Assembly: GCF_020905295.1 (NCBI RefSeq)
Contig: NZ_JAJJMM010000001.1
Coordinates: 4,526,001 to 4,590,000 of the forward strand
DNA: 64,000 nt
From: Flavobacterium piscisymbiosum
GTDB lineage: Bacteria > Bacteroidota > Bacteroidia > Flavobacteriales > Flavobacteriaceae
Direction: 5' to 3'
Shown piece after piece: positions 18,405 to 27,630 of the stretch (positions are counted from its first letter, which is position 1; every line of letters starts with the position of its first letter). The notes under the pieces are model-generated. The model searched no databases and was not told the origin of the DNA. It saw only the letters and a list, made by a program, of their open reading frames with translations. The translations under genes were made by a program, and so were the position numbers.

Positions 18405-19070
18405 ATGATTCAAAAATTATTCAGTTATATCATTCCAATAAAAATATTCAAGAAAAAATCAGAAAGAAGCAAAATTATCGAAGTTACCTGGGCAAACGGA
18501 GAATTGGTTCTTGATTCTGAAAATACCAATTATTCATACGGAAGTTTGCAACGTATATTAAGATATGGTCTTAGAAATATAGGGTATGACGCGATTCGTA
18601 AAATGGATCATATTTTACTCTTGGGCGTTGCCGGCGGGAGCGTCATCAAAACACTGGTGGACGAAATTGAATATAAAGGTAAAATTACCGGTGTCGAAAT
18701 TGATTCGGATATTATCCAGATTGCCAATCAGTATTTCAACCTTGATCAAATAAAACAACTGGAAATTGTAATTGATGATGCTTTTGAATTTGTATTAAAA
18801 ACAAAAAACAAATATGATCTCATTATTATTGATATTTTTGAAGATATCAAAATGCCGAACTTTTTGTTTGAAAGCTTTTTTAGCGGACGAATTTGTTCTC
18901 TTTTAAAAAATCACGGATTTGTTCTTTTTAATACCATGATTTTAGATGAAGCCCATAATGTTCGTAATAAAAAATATATATCAGAAATAAACGCTGAATT
19001 ATTTACTTCAAAAATGCTGCCCCGCATCGAAGTGCATAATGAATTAATAATTATCGAAAAAGTCTCTTAA
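18405..19070 (+). CDS. Spermidine-synthase-like SAM-dependent transferase
   Basis: The 221-residue protein has a Rossmann methyltransferase fold of the spermidine-synthase type: LLLGVAGGSVIKTL near residue 72 (glycine-rich SAM loop), GVEIDSDII near 98 as the acidic loop, and IIIDIFED near 143. It lacks the N-terminal tetramerisation domain and the complete polyamine gate of true SpeE, so the product is uncertain. Many such short proteins are unassigned. An M23-type gene follows 12 bases later. Confidence 0.75.
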   Translation: MIQKLFSYIIPIKIFKKKSERSKIIEVTWANGELVLDSENTNYSYGSLQRILRYGLRNIGYDAIRKMDHILLLGVAGGSVIKTLVDEIEYKGKITGVEIDSDIIQIANQYFNLDQIKQLEIVIDDAFEFVLKTKNKYDLIIIDIFEDIKMPNFLFESFFSGRICSLLKNHGFVLFNTMILDEAHNVRNKKYISEINAELFTSKMLPRIEVHNELIIIEKVS

Positions 19071-19082
19071 ATTGTAAACTTT

Positions 19083-19760
19083 ATGAAACCTCTTGCCTCT
19101 ATATTAAAAGCCTTACCACCTACTAAAGTAATTGATTCTGAGATCCATCTTTCAAAATACATTCCGTTAGATTTATCTATAACGAATCTTGAATTGATGG
19201 AGCAAAAACCAGCGAATGCAGCTGAATTTGAAATATTTATATCTAATTGTTTAGAAAAAAACAATGCCGAAGTTGCTTACGGAGGTTATATAGAAGGTCG
19301 TACCTTATATCAGCGAAGTACGATTTTCAAAAACGATTCTATTCCGGAACGCAATATTCATATTGGTCTCGATTTATGGACAAAAGCAGATACCGCAGTT
19401 TTGGCACCACTTGACGGAAAGGTGCACAGCTTTAAAAATAATATTGGTTTGGGAGATTATGGCCCGACAATTATTTTAGAGCACATTGTTGAAAATGAAA
19501 AATTTTATACTTTATACGGACATTTATCGTTAGAAAGTATAGAAAAACTAAGTGTTGGGAAAGTTTTTATTAAAGGTCAAAAAATTGGAACCTTAGGGAA
19601 TTCAACCGTAAACGGTGATTATGCTCCTCATGTACATTTTCAGATTATAAAAAATATCGAAGATTATAATGGGGATTATCCTGGAGTTTGTAATACAAAT
19701 GATTTGAATTTTTATATAGAAAATTGCCCTGACCCTAACTTATTATTAAAAATTACTTAA
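19083..19760 (+). CDS. M23-family metallopeptidase domain protein without signal peptide
   Basis: The 225-residue protein ends in an M23 (LytM) domain. The zinc and catalytic residues appear to be H93 and D97 in HIGLD, H147 in YGHLSL, and H183/H185 in HVH, all present. M23 enzymes normally cut peptidoglycan cross-bridges in the periplasm, but this one has no signal peptide or membrane anchor. Residues 1-80 form an extra N-terminal part. It lies between a spermidine-synthase-like gene and a lipoprotein gene, 6 bases from the latter. The fold assignment is firm, the substrate is not. Confidence 0.82.
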   Translation: MKPLASILKALPPTKVIDSEIHLSKYIPLDLSITNLELMEQKPANAAEFEIFISNCLEKNNAEVAYGGYIEGRTLYQRSTIFKNDSIPERNIHIGLDLWTKADTAVLAPLDGKVHSFKNNIGLGDYGPTIILEHIVENEKFYTLYGHLSLESIEKLSVGKVFIKGQKIGTLGNSTVNGDYAPHVHFQIIKNIEDYNGDYPGVCNTNDLNFYIENCPDPNLLLKIT

Positions 19761-19766
19761 ATAGTT

Positions 19767-20243
19767 ATGAAGAAAGCAGGATTGATTATATGTTTGTTGT
19801 TGTTAATTGGATGTAAATCGAAAACCATTAGCAGAGATACCGAAGATTTAAAGATTAAGAAAATTTCTGGTTCAGAAATCAATGCCAATCAACAACAAAA
19901 AGCTTACGAATTAGGAAAACGAGTTTTAGAAACTTGTAATACATCAAAGTTTAAACCATTTAATGACACAGAAGTTACGGCATCGGTTAGGGAAAACACA
20001 ACCGAAGAGCGTTTAACCAAAACATGTCAGCGATTTAGACAGTATTACGGAAGCTTTATCGATTTAAAATTAGATGGCGTTTACAAAACGAAACAAGAAG
20101 TGGTTTATCGCTATCATGCTTTATACACAAAAAAAGTTGCCAATAAAGAATTGCGCGTTTTTGTGAATGAAGATAATTTGATTTCTGCCATTAAATCAAT
20201 GGATTGGGATGAAAAATTTGATTCTAAACTAACAGAACAATAA
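19767..20243 (+). CDS. Small predicted lipoprotein
   Basis: The 158-residue protein has a lipoprotein signal (residues 1-16 with lipobox LIGC, lipidated Cys about 16). The mature part contains two more cysteines and no domain I recognise. It follows the M23 gene by 6 bases and precedes another exported protein by 9, so the three are probably one operon with an envelope location. Confidence 0.75.
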   Translation: MKKAGLIICLLLLIGCKSKTISRDTEDLKIKKISGSEINANQQQKAYELGKRVLETCNTSKFKPFNDTEVTASVRENTTEERLTKTCQRFRQYYGSFIDLKLDGVYKTKQEVVYRYHALYTKKVANKELRVFVNEDNLISAIKSMDWDEKFDSKLTEQ

Positions 20244-20252
20244 AATAAAACT

Positions 20253-20777
20253 ATGAATTTAAAACTGCCTCTTTTTTTATTACTGCTAATTTCAACATTC
20301 GCAAACGCTCAGGAAACAATGGTTATAAAAGGTGCTAAACCTTACCCGGCAACAGAAAATTATACGTTCATTTGCGAAAAATATGTTTACACAGGCGAAG
20401 CAAATGTTCAAATTGCAAAAACAGAAAAAGGAGGCGTTTTAAAACTAACGATTAAGACGGCTAATGATAAAACCAGAATTTCTGGTGGTTTGTATGTTGA
20501 TTTAGCAAACGGAGATGTCATTCCATGCGTTGACAAAAAAGTAAACGAAAGTGCTGAAGGCACAACATCATCTTATTATTATTTCACTCCGGCCGAAATG
20601 GTAAAACTGAAAAAAAATGATATCAAAGGAATTCGTTTTATAGTTACCGGAAATTCAAATGCCTTTGGTGATCAAACCGGTTATTTTACAGCTTCAAACA
20701 AAAAAGATTATTTTTCTACAGCCTTCGATAAATCTAAAAAATCATTTGATACCGCCGCAGCAATTAGTGCTTTATAA
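20253..20777 (+). CDS. Secreted protein of unknown function
   Basis: The 174-residue protein has a clear signal peptide ending at about residue 19 (ANAQ). The mature region is rich in beta-type alternation and holds two cysteines (in FICEKY and VIPCVD). No known domain was recognised. It is adjacent to the lipoprotein gene upstream and is probably co-expressed in the periplasm or outer envelope. Confidence 0.7.
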   Translation: MNLKLPLFLLLLISTFANAQETMVIKGAKPYPATENYTFICEKYVYTGEANVQIAKTEKGGVLKLTIKTANDKTRISGGLYVDLANGDVIPCVDKKVNESAEGTTSSYYYFTPAEMVKLKKNDIKGIRFIVTGNSNAFGDQTGYFTASNKKDYFSTAFDKSKKSFDTAAAISAL

Positions 20778-20829
20778 ATAATTTTTTTTGTCTAATAAAT
20801 CTTATATTTATACTCTAATTTAGTACCAT

Positions 20830-21300
20830 ATGAATCCAAACGAGGCTTTAATCACCAAATTCTATACTGCTTTTGCCAACGCCGATGCTAAAACCATGAG
20901 CGAATGTTACCATCCAAAAATTCATTTTATAGATCCTGCTTTTGGCTTACTAAAAGAAGATCAGGTTTCTAAAATGTGGGAAATGCTTATTTTAAAAAGC
21001 AAAGGCAATATCAAAATAGAATTTTCAGATGTAAAAGCCGATCATTTTACAGGATCAGCAATATGGAAAGCTACCTATAATTTCAGCAAAACCAACAGAA
21101 AAGTAATCAATACTATTGCTGCCGAATTTGCTTTTCAGGACGGTTTAATCATCAAACATACCGACAATTTTGATGTCTGGAAATGGTCGAAACAAGCTTT
21201 CGGTCCAATGGGCTATTTATTAGGATGGACAGGATTTTTTCAGAAGAAAATTCAGGACCAGGCCTTATTATCGCTCAAAAAGTTTCAGGAATCTAAATAA
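20830..21300 (+). CDS. NTF2-like/SnoaL-fold protein
   Basis: The 156-residue protein has the NTF2-like cone fold: an N-terminal helix (LITKFYTAFANADAKTMSECY), then FIDPAFGLL and a C-terminal sheet with HTDNFDVWKWSKQAFG. This group includes small isomerases and many proteins with no known role. A catalytic pair cannot be named from sequence. It stands 52 bases after the previous gene and could be the last gene of that run. Confidence 0.8.
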   Translation: MNPNEALITKFYTAFANADAKTMSECYHPKIHFIDPAFGLLKEDQVSKMWEMLILKSKGNIKIEFSDVKADHFTGSAIWKATYNFSKTNRKVINTIAAEFAFQDGLIIKHTDNFDVWKWSKQAFGPMGYLLGWTGFFQKKIQDQALLSLKKFQESK

Positions 21301-21405
21301 TCAGTAGCTAAAATATATTTTTAGTTTTCACTATCTGCCATCAATTACAATTGCTTGTTTGTTACTCTTTTTGTTGAGTTAATCGTGTTTTAATCTTGAA
21401 TAACT

Positions 21406-23148
21406 ATGAAAGAACTTGTACACAAAAAACTAAATCAATTACAGGCAACGGCAATTTGCGGAAACGATATTAGTTCTTCCTGTTTATATGTTTCAGCTTT
21501 AACTATTTTATATGCAGGGCAATACGCGTGGATCTCATTATTAATAGTTGCCGTTGTTTTATACTTGTTCAGAAAAATTTACGGAGAAGTTGTTGGCGCA
21601 ATCCCTTTAAACGGAGGAGCTTACAATGTTTTGCTAAACACATCAACCAAACGATTGGCTTCCCTCGCTGCCACATTAACCGTTTTGTCGTATATGGCAA
21701 CAGCGGTAATTTCAGCCTCAGAAGGCATGCATTATTTGCACGGAATCTTCGAAAGTTTAAATGTAACTATTGCAACAGTTATAGTTCTCGTTTTATTTAC
21801 AGGGCTTGCTATTTTAGGAATTGGCGAATCGGCATTCGTGGCCGTGATTATTTTTATCACCCATTTAGCTACTTTAACCCTACTTGTTTTAGCGTCATTA
21901 TGGTTCGTTTTAAACAATGGTTTTGAAATTTTTCATATCAATTGGGAAACCCCTATAGCCTACGAAAATATTAAAACAGCACTTTTTCTTGGTTTTTCGG
22001 CAGCCATGCTTGGTATTTCAGGTTTCGAAAGCTCGGCCAATTTTGTAGAAGAGCAAGAACCTGGAGTTTTTCCAAAAACGCTCCGAAATATGTGGGCAAT
22101 CGTAAGTTTCTTCAATCCTGTAATTGCCATATTATTAATAAGTATTATTCCGCTAACCGAAGTTGGCGACAATAAAGAATCACTTCTTGCCCATTTAGGA
22201 CAAACCACCGGAGGATCATGGCTAGCCTGGCTAATTTCTATAGATGCCGTTTTAGTTTTGTGCGGAGCTGTATTAACTTCATTTGTTGGAGTTTCCGGAT
22301 TATTAAACCGAATGACTTTAGACAGAATTCTTCCTAATTATTTTCTGAAACAAAATAAAAGAGGTTCACATTATAGAATTGTAATTAGCTTTTTGGTTTT
22401 ATGCATTTCCGTCCTTTTTGCAACAAGTGGCCATTTAGAATCATTGGCCGGAGTTTATACCTTTTCTTTTTTGGCTGTAATGGCATTATTCGGAATCGGA
22501 AATCTTTTACTCAAATTCAAGCGCAAAAAATTACCAAGACCAGAGCGTGCTCGCGGAATTGCAGTTGTTCTGGCGGTTTCTTTTATCATTGCTGCTTTCA
22601 TTGGAAACATGAAACTCAACATCAATTCATTTTATACCTTCTTAAAATATATGGTTCCGTCGCTGATTTTTATCGGAATCATGTTGAATCGTGTTATCTT
22701 AATTCGATTACTCATCGAAGCTTTAGAATATTTCTATCAGCCTTTACGTAAAATGGTCATTCTCAGCAATCGTTATTTACAACGAATGAGTGTCGAAATC
22801 AATTCGCAGGAATTTGTCTTTTTCACCAAAGGCGATGATATTGCCATTCTCAACAAAGTCCTGCAATATGTTCAGGGAAATGAAACCACCAATAAATTAA
22901 AGATCGTATACGTAACAAACAATACTTCAAGAAACGAAGCTTTGATAAAAGATCTTGAAGTTCTCGATCGCGCTTACGATGAAATCGATCTGGAATACCT
23001 AGAAATTAAAGGCGTTTTTGGTCCTGAAATCATCGACGAATTATCCAAAAAGTGGAAAATCCCAAAAAACTTTATGTTTATAGGTTCTCCCGGAAACAAG
23101 TTTTCTTACCGAGTTTCAGATCTTGGCGGAGTTCGCCTTATTATGTAG
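21406..23148 (+). CDS. APC-family amino acid permease with C-terminal cytoplasmic domain
   Basis: The 580-residue protein has about 11-12 hydrophobic helices in residues 30-440 with APC features (GGAYNVLLN near residue 72, SGFESSANFVEE near 205). The last 130 residues are soluble and contain alternating strands and helices, possibly a universal-stress-protein-like or regulatory domain. It is probably a proton-linked amino acid or amine importer in the inner membrane. The substrate is unknown. No obvious terminator follows; repeat elements lie downstream. Confidence 0.85.
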   Translation: MKELVHKKLNQLQATAICGNDISSSCLYVSALTILYAGQYAWISLLIVAVVLYLFRKIYGEVVGAIPLNGGAYNVLLNTSTKRLASLAATLTVLSYMATAVISASEGMHYLHGIFESLNVTIATVIVLVLFTGLAILGIGESAFVAVIIFITHLATLTLLVLASLWFVLNNGFEIFHINWETPIAYENIKTALFLGFSAAMLGISGFESSANFVEEQEPGVFPKTLRNMWAIVSFFNPVIAILLISIIPLTEVGDNKESLLAHLGQTTGGSWLAWLISIDAVLVLCGAVLTSFVGVSGLLNRMTLDRILPNYFLKQNKRGSHYRIVISFLVLCISVLFATSGHLESLAGVYTFSFLAVMALFGIGNLLLKFKRKKLPRPERARGIAVVLAVSFIIAAFIGNMKLNINSFYTFLKYMVPSLIFIGIMLNRVILIRLLIEALEYFYQPLRKMVILSNRYLQRMSVEINSQEFVFFTKGDDIAILNKVLQYVQGNETTNKLKIVYVTNNTSRNEALIKDLEVLDRAYDEIDLEYLEIKGVFGPEIIDELSKKWKIPKNFMFIGSPGNKFSYRVSDLGGVRLIM

Positions 23149-23193
23149 CAGAATTTTAAGGAGCAGAAAAATGATGTTTTCTCAAGACTTTCT

Positions 23194-23255
23194 GTCCCGC
23201 TTTCACCTTTATCTTTGTTCGTTCCTCTCAAAGGATACCGGCTCTATCGGGGCTA
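23194..23255 (-). repeat. Structured dispersed repeat, copy 1 (short form)
   Basis: On the minus strand this reads TAGCCCCGATAGAGCCGG, TATCC, a spacer, then AAAGCGGGA. It shares both ends with copies at 35379 and 56028 but lacks a long central hairpin. The family looks like a folded intergenic RNA or repeat. Confidence 0.6.
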
Positions 23256-23294
23256 AACGAGAAATTTATCATTTATAAGAACTAGATTGACTTT

Positions 23295-23391
23295 TACCGC
23301 AAAGCACGCAAAGTTTTTATAAAAATAAGATCTAAATGATAAAAACTTTGCGACCTTCGCGTAAATCTTTGCGTTCTTTGCGGTTAAATTT
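23295..23391. repeat. Imperfect inverted repeat of the ACCGCAAAG type
   Basis: ACCGCAAAGCACGCAAAG on the left is mirrored by CTTTGCGTTCTTTGCGGT on the right, with a second inner pair AACTTTGCG. Related copies occur at 46550-46620 and in the array from 63372. The stretch between the permease and the class V enzyme holds no gene. Confidence 0.65.
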
Positions 23392-23406
23392 TAAGTTTAA
23401 AAAATA

Positions 23407-24894
23407 TTACGATCTAAACCAACCAGCAACCAATTCATCCTCAAATGAATTCGCATTTTTATGAACAAACTCATTTGTGTTTTTATTATATGAATAGTCC
23501 AAAGCCCAATTTTTATGGTTCGTTGCTAAATCCTTAATACTTTCACAAACAAAAGCAATTTCTTCATCAGTTGTAGTCGGGTGAATGGACATTCTAATCC
23601 ATCCTGGTTTTTTGATCAAATCACCAATCGTAATTTCATTCACCAGTTTATTCGAAGTTTCCTGATCTACGTGCAATAAAAAATGTCCGTAAGTTCCCGC
23701 ACAGCTGCAACCTCCCCTAGTCTGAATCCCGAATTTATCATTCAGCAATTTTACACCTAGATTAAAATGAAGATCCTCAATAAAAAACGAAATTACCCCC
23801 AAACGATTTTGATGTTGTCCCGCCAGAATCTTAATATTAGAAACCGAATCTAATTCATTAAAAACGTAATCAACAATCTCGTGTTCACGTTGTAGAATGT
23901 TTTCAATTCCCATTTCTTCTTTTAGCTCAATAGCCAAAGCGGTTTTAATAACCTGAAGAAAACCTGGAGTTCCGCCATCTTCGCGATCCTCGATATTGTC
24001 AATATATTTATGTTCTCCCCAAGGATTTGTCCAGCTTACAGTTCCTCCACCCGGACAATCGGGAATCATATTATTGTATAATTTTTTATTAAAAATCAAA
24101 ACCCCAGAAGTTCCAGGGCCGCCTAAAAATTTATGAGGCGAAAAGAAAATAGCATCAAGATACGCTTCCGGATCTTCAGGATGCATATCAATTTCGACAT
24201 AAGGTCCTGAACAGGCAAAATCGACAAAACAAACACCATGATGCTGATGCATTAATTTTGCAGCTTCATGAAAAGGTGTTTTCAAACCAGTAACATTCGA
24301 ACATGAAGTTATTGAAGCAATTTTAATTGTTCTGTCAGCGTATTTTTCTAATAATAAAGCCAAATTATCCAGACAAAAAAGTCCTTTTTCGCAAGACGGA
24401 ATAATCTCTACATCTGCAATAGTTTCTAACCAAGACGTTTGATTCGAATGGTGCTCCATATGCGAAATAAAAACAATTGGTCTTTTTTCTGCCGGAACAG
24501 TAATAAAATCCTTAAGGTTTTCAGGAACTTTAAGTCCCAAAATACGCTGAAATTTATTGACAACACCAGTCATTCCCGTTCCGTCAGTAATCAAAACATC
24601 ATCTTTGCTGGCATTGGTATGACGCTTTATAATGTTTCTGGCATGATGATACGCTTTTGTCATGGCAGTACCTGACACAGTAGTTTCTGTATGAGTATTG
24701 GCTACAAAAGGTCCGAAATCATTCAAAAGTTTCTCCTCAATTGGTCGATATAGCCTTCCGCTGGCAGTCCAATCAGTATAAATGATCTTTTTCTTGCCAT
24801 ACGGAGAAGTAAATTCCTGATCAATTCCAACAATATGCTTTCTAAAATCCTGAAAATAGGTTTCTAAAGTGATGGTATTATTTTTGCTATTCAT
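23407..24894 (-). CDS. Class V aminotransferase-fold PLP enzyme (cysteine-desulfurase-like)
   Basis: The protein has about 495 residues from ATG 24894. The PLP lysine is in FFSPHKFLGGP near residue 265, and a cysteine-rich RGGCSCAGTYG segment lies near 400, where desulfurases keep their catalytic cysteine loop. It also shows NTHTETTVSGTAM near residue 60. It may be a desulfurase, selenocysteine lyase or related transaminase. The open frame extends to 24954, but TATATTTG at 24916-24923 lies inside that extension, so ATG 24894 is used. Confidence 0.82.
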   Translation of the reverse strand: MNSKNNTITLETYFQDFRKHIVGIDQEFTSPYGKKKIIYTDWTASGRLYRPIEEKLLNDFGPFVANTHTETTVSGTAMTKAYHHARNIIKRHTNASKDDVLITDGTGMTGVVNKFQRILGLKVPENLKDFITVPAEKRPIVFISHMEHHSNQTSWLETIADVEIIPSCEKGLFCLDNLALLLEKYADRTIKIASITSCSNVTGLKTPFHEAAKLMHQHHGVCFVDFACSGPYVEIDMHPEDPEAYLDAIFFSPHKFLGGPGTSGVLIFNKKLYNNMIPDCPGGGTVSWTNPWGEHKYIDNIEDREDGGTPGFLQVIKTALAIELKEEMGIENILQREHEIVDYVFNELDSVSNIKILAGQHQNRLGVISFFIEDLHFNLGVKLLNDKFGIQTRGGCSCAGTYGHFLLHVDQETSNKLVNEITIGDLIKKPGWIRMSIHPTTTDEEIAFVCESIKDLATNHKNWALDYSYNKNTNEFVHKNANSFEDELVAGWFRS

Positions 24895-24915
24895 TAGTGT
24901 GCCTGAGTTTGATTG

Positions 24916-24923
24916 CAAATATA
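24916..24923 (-). promoter_or_regulatory. -7 box of the class V enzyme promoter
   Basis: TATATTTG on the minus strand lies 21 bases ahead of ATG 24894. A partial match to the XRE operator (CAATTGTAAAC, 24952-24962) lies upstream; the match is weak. Confidence 0.5.
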
Positions 24924-25073
24924 TCGCTTTTTTATAAAATTGCGAATTTATCAATTGTAAACTTCAAACATTTCATAACCATTTAAGATCTTTAATTAAA
25001 ACATTGTTTTACTAATAATTTATCATAATATTCTATCGGATTAATAGGGCAAGTAAAACTAAACAATACCTTT

Positions 25074-25607
25074 ATGAAAAATTTATCATTAGCCACTTTT
25101 GGCGGCGGATGTTTTTGGTGTATTGAAGCTGTAATTCAGCGTTTAAACGGAATAGAATCATTAAAATCAGGATTTTCGGGAGGTTTTATCAAGAATCCCC
25201 CTTATAGGGAAGTTTGTACCGAAAGAACCGGTCACGCCGAAGTGATACAAGTAACATTTGATCCTGACATAATTTCATATCGTGATTTAATCTTTATATT
25301 TATGACGAGTCACGATCCAACAACCTTAAATCGTCAGGGCGCTGATGTTGGGACGCGATATCGTTCTATTGTTTTATATCATGATGAAGAACAAAAAGCA
25401 ATTGCAGAAGAAGTTTTTAAAGAAGCAAAAGAATTCTATAATAATCCAATTGTTACGGAATTAGTGCCTTTCGAGGTATTTTACGAAGCCGAAGAAGACC
25501 ATCAAAATTATTACAACAATAATCAGGATGCGCGTTATTGCCAAATCGTAATTGATCCGAAAGTGCAAAAGTTGAAAAAAATGTACGCTCATAAATTAGT
25601 TGACTAA
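25074..25607 (+). CDS. msrA: Peptide methionine sulfoxide reductase A
   Basis: MsrA repairs methionine-S-sulfoxide in proteins. The 177-residue protein has the catalytic GGGCFWC at its start (nucleophile C13, second cysteine C16), GHAEVIQVTFDP near residue 59 and HDPTTLNRQGADVGTRYRS near 80. No MsrB domain is attached. There is no signal peptide, so it acts in the cytoplasm. Confidence 0.96.
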   Translation: MKNLSLATFGGGCFWCIEAVIQRLNGIESLKSGFSGGFIKNPPYREVCTERTGHAEVIQVTFDPDIISYRDLIFIFMTSHDPTTLNRQGADVGTRYRSIVLYHDEEQKAIAEEVFKEAKEFYNNPIVTELVPFEVFYEAEEDHQNYYNNNQDARYCQIVIDPKVQKLKKMYAHKLVD

Positions 25608-25617
25608 ATAAAAGTTT

Positions 25618-25704
25618 TGCCACAGATTAAAGGATTAAGAGGATTATTTTTTTAATTTAATTAACATTTTAAAAATCATTTTAATCTGTGTAATCTGTGG
25701 CTAA
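25618..25704. repeat. Inverted repeat of the GCCACAGATT type
   Basis: GCCACAGATTAAA at the left end is mirrored by TTTAATCTGTG and TCTGTGGC at the right, flanking an AT-rich loop. Similar ends appear at 27499 and 27618, 59771 and in the array near 63500. It lies between msrA and selO. Confidence 0.6.
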
Positions 25705-25718
25705 AAATAAAAACTCAA

Positions 25719-27287
25719 ATGAAAAATTTAAAAATAAATAATCGATTTACTGCTGAATTACCTGCAGATCCTAACGAAACAAATGAAATTCGTCAGGTTT
25801 CTAATGCCGTTTTCTCTTATGTAAATCCTACAAAACCTTCGAATCCTAAACTTATTCACGCATCAAAAGAAGTGGCTGAATTGGTCGGTATTGCTGAAGA
25901 CGAAATTCAATCTGAAATGTTTTTGAATGCCTTTTCTGGAAAAGAAATTCTTGCTGAAACCCGTCCGTATGCTATGTGTTATGCGGGACATCAGTTCGGG
26001 AATTGGGCCGGACAATTGGGCGACGGCCGTGCTATCAACTTAACCGAAGTAGAACATAATAATGAGTTTTTTACACTTCAGTTAAAAGGAGCCGGAAAAA
26101 CTCCATATTCCAGAACTGCAGACGGTTTGGCTGTTTTGCGTTCTTCTGTAAGAGAATATTTATGTGCCGAAGCCATGTATCATTTAGGTATTCCCACTAC
26201 CCGATCGCTTTCGCTAATGTTATCCGGAGATGAAGTTTTAAGAGATATATTATACAACGGAAATCCAGCTTACGAAAAAGGAGCAATTGTTTGTCGTGTA
26301 GCGCCATCGTTTATTCGTTTTGGAAGTTTCGAAATGCTGACAGCCCGAAACGAACTCAAGAACTTAAAACAATTTGTGGAATATAATATCAAACATTATT
26401 TTCCTGAAATTAAAGGAGAACCAAAACAGCAATATTTGCAATTTTTTCAAACGGTTGCAGATAAAACTCGTGAAATGATTTTACATTGGCAACGTGTAGG
26501 TTTTGTACACGGCGTGATGAATACAGATAATATGTCGATTCACGGAATCACGATCGATTACGGTCCGTATGGCTGGTTAGAAAATTACGATCCTAATTGG
26601 ACACCTAACACAACTGACAGTCAAAACAGAAGGTATCGTTTTGGCAATCAGCCGCAAATTGCACAATGGAATTTATATCAATTAGCAAATGCGCTGTATC
26701 CTTTAATTAATGAAGCAGAACCTTTAGAAAAAATATTAGAATCGTTTATCAATGAGTATGATTCAGAATGTAAAACAATGTTTTTGAATAAATTAGGAAT
26801 ATTTACTTCAACTGAAACTGATAGCAAATTGATTACTGCTTTAGAAACTGTTTTACAATTATCCGAAACTGATATGACCATCTTTTTTAGAAACTTGAGT
26901 CAAATTTTAAAATCAGATTCTCCGGAAAAAGCAATTGAAAAAATAAAAGATTCTTTCTACAAACCTGAAGAAATTTCAGGAGAAATTTTAGAAGCCTGGA
27001 CAAAATGGTTTACGGTTTATATCGAAAGATTAAATACCGAAGAAGTATCACATGAAAATCGTTCAGAAAAAATGAATGCGATAAATCCTAAATACGTGCT
27101 TCGAAATTATATGTCGCAATTAGCAATTGATGCCGCAGATCAGGGAGATTATTCTTTGATTGACGAATTGTATCAGTTATTGCAAAAACCGTATGATGAA
27201 CAGCCGGAATACGAAAAATGGTTCGCCAAAAGACCTGATTGGGCACGATCTAAAGTAGGTTGTTCTATGCTTTCTTGTAGTTCTTAA
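25719..27287 (+). CDS. selO: SelO-family protein adenylyltransferase (YdiU)
   Basis: SelO is a pseudokinase-fold enzyme that transfers AMP from ATP to hydroxyl residues of proteins, linked to redox stress. The 522-residue protein shows the family blocks AGHQFGNWAGQLGDGRA near residue 88, LKGAGKTPYSR near 125, RVAPSFIRFG near 195 and HGVMNTDNMS near 265. It ends in GCSMLSCSS, keeping the C-terminal cysteine pair where eukaryotic SelO has selenocysteine. It follows msrA, also a redox-repair gene, with a repeat between them. Confidence 0.92.
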   Translation: MKNLKINNRFTAELPADPNETNEIRQVSNAVFSYVNPTKPSNPKLIHASKEVAELVGIAEDEIQSEMFLNAFSGKEILAETRPYAMCYAGHQFGNWAGQLGDGRAINLTEVEHNNEFFTLQLKGAGKTPYSRTADGLAVLRSSVREYLCAEAMYHLGIPTTRSLSLMLSGDEVLRDILYNGNPAYEKGAIVCRVAPSFIRFGSFEMLTARNELKNLKQFVEYNIKHYFPEIKGEPKQQYLQFFQTVADKTREMILHWQRVGFVHGVMNTDNMSIHGITIDYGPYGWLENYDPNWTPNTTDSQNRRYRFGNQPQIAQWNLYQLANALYPLINEAEPLEKILESFINEYDSECKTMFLNKLGIFTSTETDSKLITALETVLQLSETDMTIFFRNLSQILKSDSPEKAIEKIKDSFYKPEEISGEILEAWTKWFTVYIERLNTEEVSHENRSEKMNAINPKYVLRNYMSQLAIDAADQGDYSLIDELYQLLQKPYDEQPEYEKWFAKRPDWARSKVGCSMLSCSS

Positions 27288-27295
27288 TTTTTTTT

Positions 27296-27600
27296 GCCAC
27301 GAATTCTAAACATTTAATTTTTAAATAACTATTAAGAGATTAAGAAAAATTAAGCATTGCTTCTTAAATAACTTAATCTCTTAGTGGTAAAAAAAAGCCG
27401 CAGATTTAAAACATTTAATTTGTAAATAAACCATTAAGAGATTAAGAAAAATTAAGCACTGCTTCTTAAATAACTTAATCTCTTAATGGGAAAAAAAAGC
27501 CACAGATTTAAAAATTTAATTTTTAAATAAACTATTAAGAAATTAAGAAAAATTAAGGATTGCTTCTTAAATAACTTAATCTCTTAATGGTGAAAAAAAT
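27296..27600. repeat. Three tandem ~101-base repeats, each with an internal hairpin
   Basis: Units begin at 27296, 27397 and 27499 with GCCACG/GCCGCAG/GCCACAG. Each contains an arm close to ATTAAGAGATTAAG and its mirror CTTAATCTCTTAAT about 40 bases later. The three units differ at a few positions. A mirror of the unit start (AATCTGTGGC) closes the array at about 27625. The region lies between selO and ypdA and holds no gene. Confidence 0.85.
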
Positions 27601-27630
27601 ATTCTAATGTTTTAAAATCTGTGGCAAACT

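Noticed and set aside
24947..24962. A seventh XRE operator upstream of the class V enzyme
   Set aside because: Only one half (GTAAAC with CAATT) fits. The other arm does not match, so it may be chance in AT-rich DNA.
27296..27625. CRISPR array
   Set aside because: There are only three long units of about 101 bases, without distinct spacers, and no cas genes are present.
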